NCBI GenBank assembly: GCA_019009955.1
Contig: CM032228.1
Coordinates: 99,941,001 to 100,005,000, forward strand
DNA: 64,000 nt
Direction: 5' to 3'
Origin: Riptortus pedestris
Taxonomy: Eukaryota > Arthropoda > Insecta > Hemiptera > Alydidae
Shown here: piece by piece, positions 1-10,139 of the stretch
Numbering within the stretch: the stretch's first letter is position 1
Layout of the letters: the number at the start of each line of letters is the position of its first letter
The notes under the pieces: generated by a model
What the model saw: only the letters and a program-made list of their open reading frames with translations
Database searches by the model: none
Told to the model about the DNA's origin: nothing
Position numbers and translations under genes: made by a program

Positions 1-7
1 TATATAT

Positions 8-480
8 TGTTACGTTTTTATTAAAGAACCAGTAATAAACGTTGTTAATAAGAGTTCTTTTGGATTGCAAAATTAAACACACACAAGTTTCACAGTTTAT
101 CACTGCACAATTTATTTCACAATGCACAATACTCTTGGTTAACTATTACTACTCACAGTATTACACTGATAGTGTCACTGTTCTTCAGATTTCACAGTCC
201 AATAATTCACTCGCGGTCACTGAACTTCACATAAAACGACGGCACTGCACTGTCCTTTACTTCGCGGCACTGCACTGTCTTAAACACGCACTAAACTGTT
301 ACTTACAGTCACGGCACAACACTGTTCTTCTTATAAAAACACTTTACCGCACTGCACTAAGTCGCACTGTAGCACTGATGTGACCATCAACACAGCTGAG
401 CGTAAACTGAACATCCCTCGAAGACCGTCGAGCGTCAACTGAACTGAGGTACTGGCAGGGTCTCTTATAAATGCCTGTAG
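8..480 (-). mobile_element. probable LTR, Ty3/gypsy-like, minus strand (partial element)
   Basis: Read on the minus strand, this ends with CGTAACA at about position 8, a common terminus of insect gypsy LTRs. It carries two AATAAA signals (about 15-26 and 108-118), and a long run of imperfect CAGTG motifs typical of LTR R-U5 leaders. A TATAAG box lies near 462-470, followed by two TCAGTT initiator-like motifs. The internal region would lie off the left edge of the window. I could not find a TG start or a second LTR, so the outer boundary is uncertain. The 113-codon plus-strand frame inside it (42-383) is not a gene. This is an inference from layout, not a homology match. Confidence 0.35.
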
Positions 481-2357
481 AAGGGGCTAGCCAAGGAAAG
501 GTCCAGAAGTTCCAGGAAGATAGGCACGGCGGGCCCTAATTAGATTCTGCCGGCTCCACTAGGTCGAGCTGTACAGGCTTAAATAGAGAAGCAGGATGAG
601 ACCGAGGCTCTTCCAAGAAGGACTGGAAGGGACTAGTGCCTTCCACCAATTAGCGACAAATTAGCGGCACTTCTTTGAACCCCTCCGCACTCCCCAATCA
701 CGCCTTGAATAGTAGAGCCATTTAATTTTCGCAACAATATATTATAGTTGTCCAGAAGGACTAGTATAATGTACACATTTTTCCCACTAACGCTATAGAG
801 GGTGACGAGAGGAGCCAATAATATCCCCTAAAATAAAGATATCTTACCATTATATTTATCAAAATTATAAAATTGAGTTGCTTGATTCTTAAACAAAAAC
901 AGTTTGTCCAGAAACACTATGGAGGTAGGCGAGAGGAACCAATAATATCCAATAAAGTAAAATGACATTGATATTCATTGGGGGTTCGAGTTTTCAGCTT
1001 GATAAGAAGAGAGCATAATGACATTGTGACTGTCAAATCCAAGCCTGATTCTCATGCAAATGGTGCTATCTGCCGACTAATCTAAATGAGGTGTTACATT
1101 TTTGTTCCGATCCTATTACCTTTGCAAATTATTCCGATTGGACATTTAACATAGAATGGCAGTCTTGGCGATACCATCGCCACAAAAATAAAGTTAAATC
1201 CTGCCAGATTAACTTTTGCCGTTTCGTTCATTTTCTTTAATCGTTGAACCTGTACTTCATTCTTTTCCATAACATCGTTCGACGTATAATAATTGAGCTT
1301 TTTACACATTCATATTTTACCCCTTCTAAACCCTCGCTCCCCCAGTTTCCCTAGAACTGAATAAAGTTCAGTAGAGATTAAAAAAAAATTACAACCGATA
1401 AAACATTAACTGACACATCCACGTTAACAGCCAGAACCAGGCACGTTACCCAATATACTACGGACCGAACCTTAGAAAGTTACTATAATTACACCCGAAT
1501 AGCCAATTCCAGTGGTAGTAGTTCCAATTTGAGGACATTGGTAACGATTAAACAAAAATTAAATACACTGGACGTTAACAAACGAAACATTACAGATTAT
1601 TTTCCAAGTAATCATATCAAATGGCTCATACGTATCCTTTCCATAATACAAAATGATTTACTACTAATGGATTATACAAAAAATAAATTACAAGGTCGCA
1701 AGGAACCTTGTCCGAGTATTTACTAATATTTTGATGGAAATTGGTTAATAATATATATATATATATATATATAGAAATGGGTGTATATATGAATTCGATC
1801 AGATAGAATTATTGAATCCAGGACCATGAAAATAGGAAGTATTGGTGATCTTGTGGCCTACGGTAAATGGCTAGTTCCTAAAGTGTACTTCGCTAAAATG
1901 CTATTTGGGGACTGCCGGAGTAAAGTAAATTAACAATAAATTAATCACATATATTTATGTAGTCAGTATTCATCTTTTCAGAATTGCAGCATTAAATGAA
2001 ATATTAATATATTAATTTTAGCCAGATTACCTACAGAAAAAATTGTTGGATCTATTCTAGTTTAACTGATTTTAATTTTATTTTTGTCTTTATCTTTTTT
2101 AAATATGGTTTTCTTGTTTTATTTTCAGTATCGTCAGCACGGGTCCACAACCTTCAAACAACGAGGCCTAAGGCAACCAATGTTTTACAAATCTCTTTCA
2201 AGGAATTTATTTTTGCCTCACTGAGAGGTAGTTCTCGTTTTAGGTAAAAATTAAAAGATTTTATAAACCAATTTTCTGTTGACACAGTTATTTTCGTCTC
2301 TAGATTCTATTAAATATTTACAGCAGTATTTCTGTGTTTCATGTTTAGTTCCTGAAG
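481..2357. other. AT-rich DNA, no gene seen
   Basis: No coding region or recognisable element. The only structure seen is an imperfect 37-bp direct duplication (about 790-826 and 914-950, both ending CCAATAATATCC) and a (TA)n tract at 1749-1773. Frames of 61-71 codons here have no recognisable motif. Confidence 0.5.
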
Positions 2358-2566
2358 TTATTATTATTATTATTTTTTAACGTTCACTTTTTGCTAAAGT
2401 GGCGATTTGTGACGGCAGGTTACCAGGCAGGTTATTATCTACAGGTTACCACACTTTTCTAGCCAAGGTGGGACTAAAGAATTATTTGATTTTCTGTCAC
2501 TAAGTAAATTTCTATTTGCCAAAGCGGGATTCGAATTCGCCACTCTAGATTTACCGTGTAAGTACT
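2358..2566 (-). mobile_element. tRNA-derived SINE, diverged copy
   Basis: This is a copy of the SINE described at 8362-8581, on the minus strand. The B-box region reads GAATTCGAATCCC on the minus strand. The conserved body includes the GGGTGGTAACC-type block (here diverged) and the end AAAAAGTGAACGTTAA, followed by a (TAA)n tail at 2360-2377. The A-box end is lost where the minisatellite begins. It shares most of its length with the better copy at 8.4 kb but has many substitutions. Confidence 0.6.
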
Positions 2567-2569
2567 CGA

Positions 2570-3612
2570 TATGCACCGATCAATATGGTTCTTACGCACC
2601 CACTCCACAACTTACACTGTTCAATATTGTTCATTCGGCACTTACTATTCCTCTATGTGCCCCATCAATATGGTTCTTAAGCCTCCACTCCACAACTTAT
2701 ACTGTTCAATATTGTTCATTCGGCACTTACTATTCCTCTATGTGCTCCGATCAATATGGTTCTTACGCCTCCCCTCGACAACTTACATTGTTCAATATTG
2801 TTCATTCGGGACTTCCTCTATGTGACCCGTCAATATGGCACTTACGACCCCGCTCCACAACTTACACTGTTCAATATTGTTCATTCGGCACTTACTATTC
2901 CTCTATGTGCTCCGATCAATATGATTCTTAAGCCCCCAGTCCACAACTTATACTGTTCAATATTGTTCATACGGCACTTACTATTCCTCTATGTGCTCCG
3001 ATCAATATGGTTCTTACGCCTCCCCTCGACAACTTACACTGTTCAATATTGTTCATACGGCACTTAGTATTCCTCTATGTGCTCCGATCAATATGGTTCT
3101 TAAGCCCCCACTCCACAACTTACACTGTTCAATATTGTTCATACGGCACTTACTATTCCTCTATGTGCTCCGATCAATATGGTTCTTAAGCCCCCACTCC
3201 ACAACATATACTGTGCAATATTAGTTCATTCGGCACTTACTATTCCTCTCAATGTGCTCCGATCAGTATGGTTCTTACGCCCCCACTCCACAATATATAC
3301 TGTTCAATATTGTTCATTCGGCACTTACTATTCCTCTATGTGCTCCGATCAATATGGTTCTTACGCCTCCCCTCGACAACTTACATTGTTCAATATTGTT
3401 CATTCGGGACTTCCTCTATGTGCTCCGATCAATATGGTTCTTGTGCACACACTCCACAACTTATACTGTTCAATATTGTTCATACGGCACTTACTATTCC
3501 TCTATGTGACCCGTCAATATGGCACTTACGACCCAACTCACTTACTACTCCTATATGTCACCGGTCAATACGGGCATTACGACCCCACTCCTCAAATTAC
3601 AGTCCTCAGAAT
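2570..3612. repeat. 86-bp minisatellite, about 12 units
   Basis: Tandem array of about 12 units with a consensus period of 86 bp. Each unit has TCCGATCAATATGG, then a variable stretch ending CCACAACTTA, then GTTCAATATTGTTCAT. Two units (about 2759-2823 and 3362-3421) share the same variant text, with CCCCTCGACAAC and a 6-bp deletion (CGGGACTTCC), which suggests that blocks of units were copied. The last units are diverged and shorter. Because 86 is not a multiple of 3 and the units hold few stops, the array gives overlapping frames of 60-150 codons. These are artefacts, not genes. Confidence 0.95.
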
Positions 3613-6092
3613 TCTTCTTATCTGGACCTAATATTATCTATATATTCTTCAAATTTTATGGCAAGGGACTCTTATAAAAAACATTTTCTTCGGTGCAAAC
3701 TTTGTTGAAAACTGCCCTACATGTATCGTTGCCACCTCTTCAGGGGCTATCCATTTCTGAAGTACATTGCGAATGTCCTCACAGAGGAGGCATATGAATT
3801 GTACATGCACTATAAAAGGAAATTAAGTAATGAGTACAAACAAAATATTTTATTTTTTTTAACCAGAGACATGTTAAATTCTGTTTTTTGTTTAAAACTG
3901 GTTATGCAGGATATTAAGCAGCAAGTTCAACTAGATTCTCATTATTTTAGCTCCCAATCGAATTAATCTATTGACTGTTATCAGCATACATAGTTTAGAA
4001 TAAATCGTATTAAGTAGCCTTCCACTTATACTGTGCTACTTGTTCACTGGTATTAAGTAGAAATTTTTCCTTTCTTCTATATTTTCCTCCTGTCAGGTAA
4101 TTCGAATGTGTCCTCACCAATTTAGACATAGTTCAACTTTTACATTCATTAATAAATTAGCTTTTAAATTAATGTTTTTTTGATAAAGCTAGAATCTTGC
4201 ACAAATACGATTCTCTCAAATTCATAAAACCTTCTGTATTCTAAAATCTGTTAACTCAATCCAATGTGAAAGCTAAGAGGCCCGACGTAAAATATTAAAA
4301 GCACTCTAGTAAATCTTGAGGAATTTCGCCAATTTAATAGACTGAGAGAGAAACGAGTGGTTGTGCGCAACAGAGGAGACCTGACGTACAATAAAAAGCC
4401 TGTCGGCGGCGCAGAGCGGGTTATGGAGGGCATTAAAGTGATATATTATACAATATGTCATTCCGTTTGTGACAGCGGACAAATATACCTTTATATTAGT
4501 GAGGGAGATGTCTTGCTGCCATCCCGCGCTGGAGCCCCTCCAACCTCCTCCAGGAGTTTAATTTGAGAAATACCTCATCCCGATTAGATCCGGGCAATCA
4601 TCAATCCTTACCTGCCTCCAGAGCAACCTCTAATGAAACGTCACCTCCAGCATTAATAATTTTATCAATGGGAAAGCACTCATTGAGAGAAAGGGACGTC
4701 ATCCTCCCCTTACCCCGCACATGTGGGCACCCCTATTCATAACCACCTTACCCTTTTCACAGTATGGGATCACTAAGCCTGGATTGTTCCGATCCTTGGC
4801 AATAACAGGGCCATTCATTCATTCCAAGAAATACAACAGGGAATATTTCGCATTGTAAATTCACTTTTTCGAACATGAATATAAATATATATACAAACTA
4901 ATTAGTATATATATATATATATATATATATACAAACATAATATTATATTATATAAACATAATATTCCTTCTATATACTAATAGTTTATTCCATTGTCCAT
5001 GCATAATCTATTATTTAAGAAATCATTAATTAATTTTAGTTTCTGATCAAACATTATGCATAAAAACTTTATATGATTTCCGTATAAAAGGTTTTACAAC
5101 AAATACTTTCAAATTGCCCTTCCCTCTTGTCGTTTATGTCTATATATAAAAATTTCTTGTTTCTCTTGATAAGAAAGTTTAAAACCACAAATGTTTTTCA
5201 TTTTTCTAAATGTCTCAAACGTATTTTCCAGCATATATTAATTAGGTATTAGCGATGGATACAATGAATAAATCAGTAAACAAAATTATAGAAGGAAGCA
5301 TCTAGAATGTGTCTCAAGTATATAACTTCAATAGAAATAGTTGAGCTTAAACCTGACCCTTGAGGCGTTCATTTCTTTTATAAACTATTTGGTTTGATTT
5401 TATTTTCAATAGTAAACAATCTATTATCCGAAAATATGTGAATATTCTAACATTCTTTTGTAATGGAGAATAAATTTTAGTCAATAATATGTCTTTTCCA
5501 CTCTAGTTTCCTGTGTGTACATAGAACACTAAAATTGGTTCAAAAATCACAAAATCTGATTGAATTTCACGTTCGGTATTAATTAATTGATCTATTGCCG
5601 AGAGGAATACTACATTGATGTTGGTGTTATACAATTATTAAAGTCTACCATGAACCATGTTTGCAAGATTTAATGATGAAAATTAGCAGCAGAATGTTAA
5701 GATCGTAAGATACATCCTTTCTAGGATATGAAACTACCATTTATAAGCTCATTCTTCATGATTTTAAAGAAATGGTTTCCCCATAATTAAAACTTTTTTT
5801 TTTTCATTTGCAACAACCAAGTTACTGTAACAACTTAGAAAAAATGACAATTAATATTTTACAATTCACTGAAATTTCTGGACTAGTAAGCCTCTTTTTT
5901 CTCTTTTTATAGCCCAAAAAACTCCTTTGTTTACGCCACCCCAGCGTGGCAGGTTTGTATTTTGTAGGAGTTTTCCTTTTGCAACTATTTTTTATGCTAT
6001 TTTTTAAATTGTTTCACACCAACAATCAAAAAGACATATTGCAGAACGTTTTAGCGAATTTCCCTTGAAAATGGGAATTGTTCAAAATAATG

Positions 6093-6140
<48 letters not shown>

Positions 6141-7234
6141 CATACATATATATTAAATTCGTATAGATGATCTTCATTGGACAAAAAAATATGTACTTTT
6201 CTCTAACTAATATTTTCATTTTGTAGTTTTCTCCAAACAGTAAACGAGCACCTGAGAAACAAAGTATCTCATGCCCAACTGAAATTTCTTGTCTTGTTTA
6301 CATAGTCGACTTATAAGGGAAAAAAAAAATAGACAGAGGCAGATCAGGAGCCTGTCGCGGAAAAATCCCCTTAGTTTACGAAGCCTTTTGAAGATGAACC
6401 TTTTATCAAAAACTTACTTTCTTAATAAAATTGTCTTTTCCATTTGTGAGGTCATTCAAACACACACTAGCATTTGTTTACCAATTTTTATTTAATCTAT
6501 TATTCCGTAGATATAATAACGTGAAATATTTTTGGAGGAGATAGATGGTCATATTTCTTGATTACCTAAAAATTACAAATATACTCGTAGCTTCCACCAT
6601 TAAAGCTTTCGGTTTCCCATAACTGGTCTTCATGTGTTCTTCAATTGATAAAGTATAGGTCATATTCGCCGAATCCACAAATTCTCATGTAAATTAAAAC
6701 TTCTTCTGGAGGAATGAGTGCTTCAGTTCTATCTTTTTCAGTTCTATCGTATCAGGGTTCTTTATATGTATTGCATATCTTGAAATATACTATCATTTAT
6801 TCAGGAATATTATATCATAGAACTCCGGTGGGTGGTAAACTACATAAAAGCCGTAATGTCTCTACGTACAGAGTGAAACGTATTAAAATTCTAAACCGGT
6901 GAGACAGTTCATTACCTCTGCAGACCTTACCGACGTGGAAACTAATGAATCCAAGATCTACCTGGTCAGCATCAGCCTTGGATTAATTTTCTACTTACTC
7001 TCTCTAAGAGAGGCGCTACTGCTGAATTTTAATTCCACCTATATTGATTTCTAACTTCTCTAAAGTAATATCCCAAGAGTAGAGGTTGGTATGAAACCAC
7101 TATATCAATTCAGGTGACAAGTTTTTAATTTCTTTGGTGTCACTGCTTCCTTTCGATCTACCAAATATTTTTACTAATTCTTCAAGCTTTTCGAGTAAGA
7201 TACATAACTGTAAAAAATGTCTTGTTAATTACTA
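3613..7234. other. AT-rich DNA, no gene recognised
   Basis: No recognisable coding region. Frames at 3721-3966 (81 codons), 4357-4566 and 6289-6495 have no known motif. The stretch 4250-4760 is less AT-rich than its surroundings and unique within the window, so it could be a conserved non-coding block. (TA)n tracts lie at 4906-4930 and 6096-6136. A 15-nt motif ACGC..GCGT near 5933-5947 resembles the 3' hairpin of family H but is too diverged to call. Confidence 0.5.
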
Positions 7235-7390
7235 GCAGATTTACCTTTCGGGGAAATCAGCTATTATGGTATGTGATATTCGAATAATTTTTCAAATATT
7301 CATCGAGTCAGCATAAGTAATAACGAAAATGAGGTCTGCTCAAATTTATGTATGCGCTATATTTTTGCGAGTGCGGATTTTTTTGTTTTC

Positions 7391-7454
<64 letters not shown>

Positions 7455-7545
7455 ATTATTGTGACCGCAATGTTTATTTGACTGTAACCTAGCTCTATAT
7501 TTATCTATTTCATGTAAAAGTAAAGGTCAAGTCAGATGAAAAAAT
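7235..7545 (+). mobile_element. family H (Helentron-like) copy with (GA)n tract, old, right end missing
   Basis: The left end AGCAGATTTACC with its near-palindromic partner (GGGGAAATCAGCT) is clear. It is followed by TCATCGAGTC and GACGAAAATGAGGTC, landmarks of family H. Where other copies have (TA)n, this one has a (GA)n tract of about 58 bp at 7393-7451. After it, GTGACCGCAATGTTTATTTGAC and a TCATGTAAAAGTAAAGGTCAAGT block match the right-half start of the family. No GACGGAC end is seen. Confidence 0.6.
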
Positions 7546-8348
7546 ACTCGATATTCCCAACCTTGCAGAATACAATTACTGTTCCCCTAACTTGAATGTT
7601 ATAGTTCCTTATTTCTTGAATTTTGTAGTTTTCTATTATAAGGCTTCATAAAACCACCACTCTTACACATTAGATTCATTTAAGGCTATTATATCATTGA
7701 ACATCCCATGTCGAGCTTGTTAGATGTTAGTGAAAAGGGAACCCAGCTATTGAAATGAAGAGATAAATGCATATAAACCACACCAAATTTCACTTCATGT
7801 TGCATCTACGGTAAAGTGTACAGTCGAAAAAATAGGTTAATATACTCCAAAATATTTTTTTTATTTTTATCATTCACTGTATTGTTTACTGTCAAATGTA
7901 CATCTTGAATAATTTCCCTGTTTCTACAGAAATGCCTCAAATTAAATTAACTATTTCCGTTAGGAACAAAACCAACCCCTTTTTGAACGTAAACCCCTTT
8001 GAAGTTAATATCAACCACATTGAGAAGAGTTATTTATATTCCATTTTACACTACAAGGCAATAGTCCTTTTTCCTTTATACTGCATCACCTATTTAATAA
8101 CATCATGTGCTTTTTTTATAATTAAACCCTCTGATATAACCTCTTTTTTTTAAATTTTATTATTCGCATTTCTTATAGTTTAAAGCAAATTTGTTAATGA
8201 ATTCTTTACCTAATTTAATAAATAAATTTCAACTATGAAATAAAATTACCCTGTTACTGAGGAGCGATAAAACTATAACTGTGTGTCAAAGGAATTTAAA
8301 CACATTTCCCTTCAAGATTAAAAAAGAAAAAAACGCCAACTTTTTACA
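7546..8348. other. AT-rich DNA, no gene seen
   Basis: No recognisable gene or repeat. An 85-codon frame at 7896-8153 has ordinary AT-rich composition and no motif that I can place. Confidence 0.5.
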
Positions 8349-8594
8349 ATTAATTCTTTAATATTATTTATTAACGTCCACTTTTTGCAACTCAGGCTAA
8401 TTGGGACGGGTTATCTACAGGTTACCACCCTTTTCTAGCCAGGGTGGGACTTAGGATGTTATTTAATGAATTTCGTCACTAAATAATTTCCTTTACCCAG
8501 GCAAGAATCGAACTCGCCACTCTAGGATTACCATGTGAAATTAAAGGCAACGCTTTAACTCACATGGCTAACCTGAGCCCCATTAATTCTTTAA
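8349..8594 (-). mobile_element. tRNA-derived SINE with perfect 13-bp target-site duplication
   Basis: The element body is 8362-8581. Read on the minus strand it begins GGCTCAGGTTAGCC and holds a Pol III A box (TAGCCATGTGAG) and B box (GTTCGATTC), as in tRNA-derived SINEs. The tRNA-like head is followed by a unique body with CCACCCTGGCTAGAAAAGGG and ends GTGGACGTTAATAAATAA. The body is flanked on both sides by ATTAATTCTTTAA (8349-8361 and 8582-8594), a perfect 13-bp duplication expected of LINE-driven insertion. This is the best-preserved of six copies in the window and the reference for the others. It is not a functional tRNA gene. Confidence 0.85.
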
Positions 8595-9490
8595 AATCTA
8601 TTTAAAAAATAATGCATAAATTAAAGCGTTGCAGGCCAGAAGGCCAAATGAAGAAATGGTAAGTAAATTTAATCCCCCTTAAGGGAAATCTGCTAAAAGG
8701 TGCTAGCACCCAAAAAGGAGTTCTTAGCCTTAACCTAGCACGTAGCTCTCACAAAAAAAAATAAAAGAAAATAAATACAACAGAACAGAACAACAAAAAA
8801 AAAACCTCATACATGTTTGTCTAAAAATAATACTTCCTAATCATAAATATACTCATAAAAATAAAAAGACAAAACATTCCTCCTAGAAATACAGCTTCTT
8901 AAAACTAAAACTACCAACAGAAATATAAAACATATAGAAATATAATACATAAAAAAGAAAGAAAACCTCTTAATAATAAAATAAATTTTAAAAAAACATA
9001 CTTAAATAAATAAATAACAATCAATGACTTCTAGGCCGAAGCGTCGCTCCTCAGTTTGTCCTGAAATGAGCTCACCATATATTCGGGACACTTCCACCGT
9101 ACTTCCCGAGCCTATCCTACGCCTACTCTTTGTCTGCCAGCTGCCCTGAAGCCTCGAGGAAAGGAACTGAACTTGGCCCACACGAACCAGGTTCCACTGA
9201 GCACTTGATGGTGATCCACTTCAGTGTAGCCTGACTCACTCCCAGCTCTCGCAACCCATCTGCACTCTTCTTGCACCAAACGCCTTTGTAAGACAGGGTT
9301 ACCGGCAGATCCCTCACCAAGCCTGACTCAACATCAGGGAGCTTGGCAACAGCCATCTTCAACTCCAGCTGATCATATTTGCTTTTCTTCCTAAAGAAGC
9401 TGTCTTCCAAGGGTCCCACCACGGTGACCATCACGTGCACATCAATAATAGCGGCCTTGCCTTAATACTCCACGACCAAGTCCGGCCTAA

Positions 9491-10139
9491 ATTACCCTGC
9501 GGGGTAATAAAAACATTTTTTCTGTAATCGTTGAATAATGGTAACATTACTAAACTGAAATGACTGAAGAAAGTGAAAAATTTTGCAATAGAGTGAAGAA
9601 AGTAATCACTTTCTTCACTTGTAAAGAAAGTGAATTGCCTTCTTAATTAGTAATAAGTATAAATTAAAAAATAATTTGAAGTTGGAAATTAAATGCTTTT
9701 AAATGTTTCTTAAAATTGTAAGAATTTATTTTAACAAAATAAATTGAAATGTGAATGAATTATTGGTGGAAATAATCAATATATTTTAAAATTTAAATAT
9801 AATAATAATTACCTTCCTTGTTTATAACCTGCAGTTGTTTATAACTGCACTACTTCACAATCATCACTAGTTGTTTTATAACTATGCTTATAACCTTTCA
9901 CAACCATGCTTATAACCTACCAACAACATACCATAATCTTCACAACATCCTAATTTTGTTCATATTGTGGTTAGATATGATCATGTATTACACGATTACA
10001 GAAAAAATTTAATATTACACTCGTGACGAAAGTAGAATTTAGAAGTCTCGTGAAATTACCACACTCGCTTTGCTCGTGTGGGTAAACGTTTCACTCGAGT
10101 TGTAAAATGATCTACTTTCGTCAATTGTATAATAAATAA
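9491..10139. mobile_element. 0.64-kb AT-rich insertion inside the R2-like endonuclease region
   Basis: R2-like coding homology stops after the RHDEIVRF block (near 10270, then weak) and resumes at RPDLVVEY (9488). The intervening DNA is much more AT-rich and has no coding match. It holds a small perfect hairpin at its edge (ATTACCC/GGGTAAT, 9491-9508), a 16-bp inverted pair (TTTTTTCTGTAATCGT near 9515 and its complement near 9992), and a long imperfect hairpin at 10025-10122. This looks like a non-autonomous DNA element. The exact ends and any target duplication are not clear. Confidence 0.6.
10025..10122. repeat. 98-bp imperfect hairpin
   Basis: The outer arms GACGAAAGTAGA (10025-10036) and TCTACTTTCGTC (10111-10122) are perfect complements. 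A second paired block, TCTCGTGAAATTACCACAC against GTGTGGGTAAACGTTTCACTCGA, closes over the loop TCGCTTTGCTC. It lies inside the insertion that splits the R2-like endonuclease and probably belongs to that element. Confidence 0.8.

Noticed and set aside
2571..3708. Several overlapping plus-strand frames of 60-150 codons
   Set aside because: They are read from the 86-bp minisatellite in different frames and repeat the same text. There is no start context or domain.
5933..5947. ACGCCACCCCAGCGT, similar to the H terminal hairpin
   Set aside because: Three changes in 15 and no subterminal repeat or GACGGAC.
8513..8581. Possible tRNA gene (A and B boxes)
   Set aside because: It belongs to a repeated SINE with target duplications and does not fold as a full tRNA by eye.
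8678..8703. CCTTAAGGGAAATCTGCT identical to the family H left end
   Set aside because: Only about 25 bp match and no other H landmark is adjacent. It may be a last trace of an old copy, but I cannot support a full feature.
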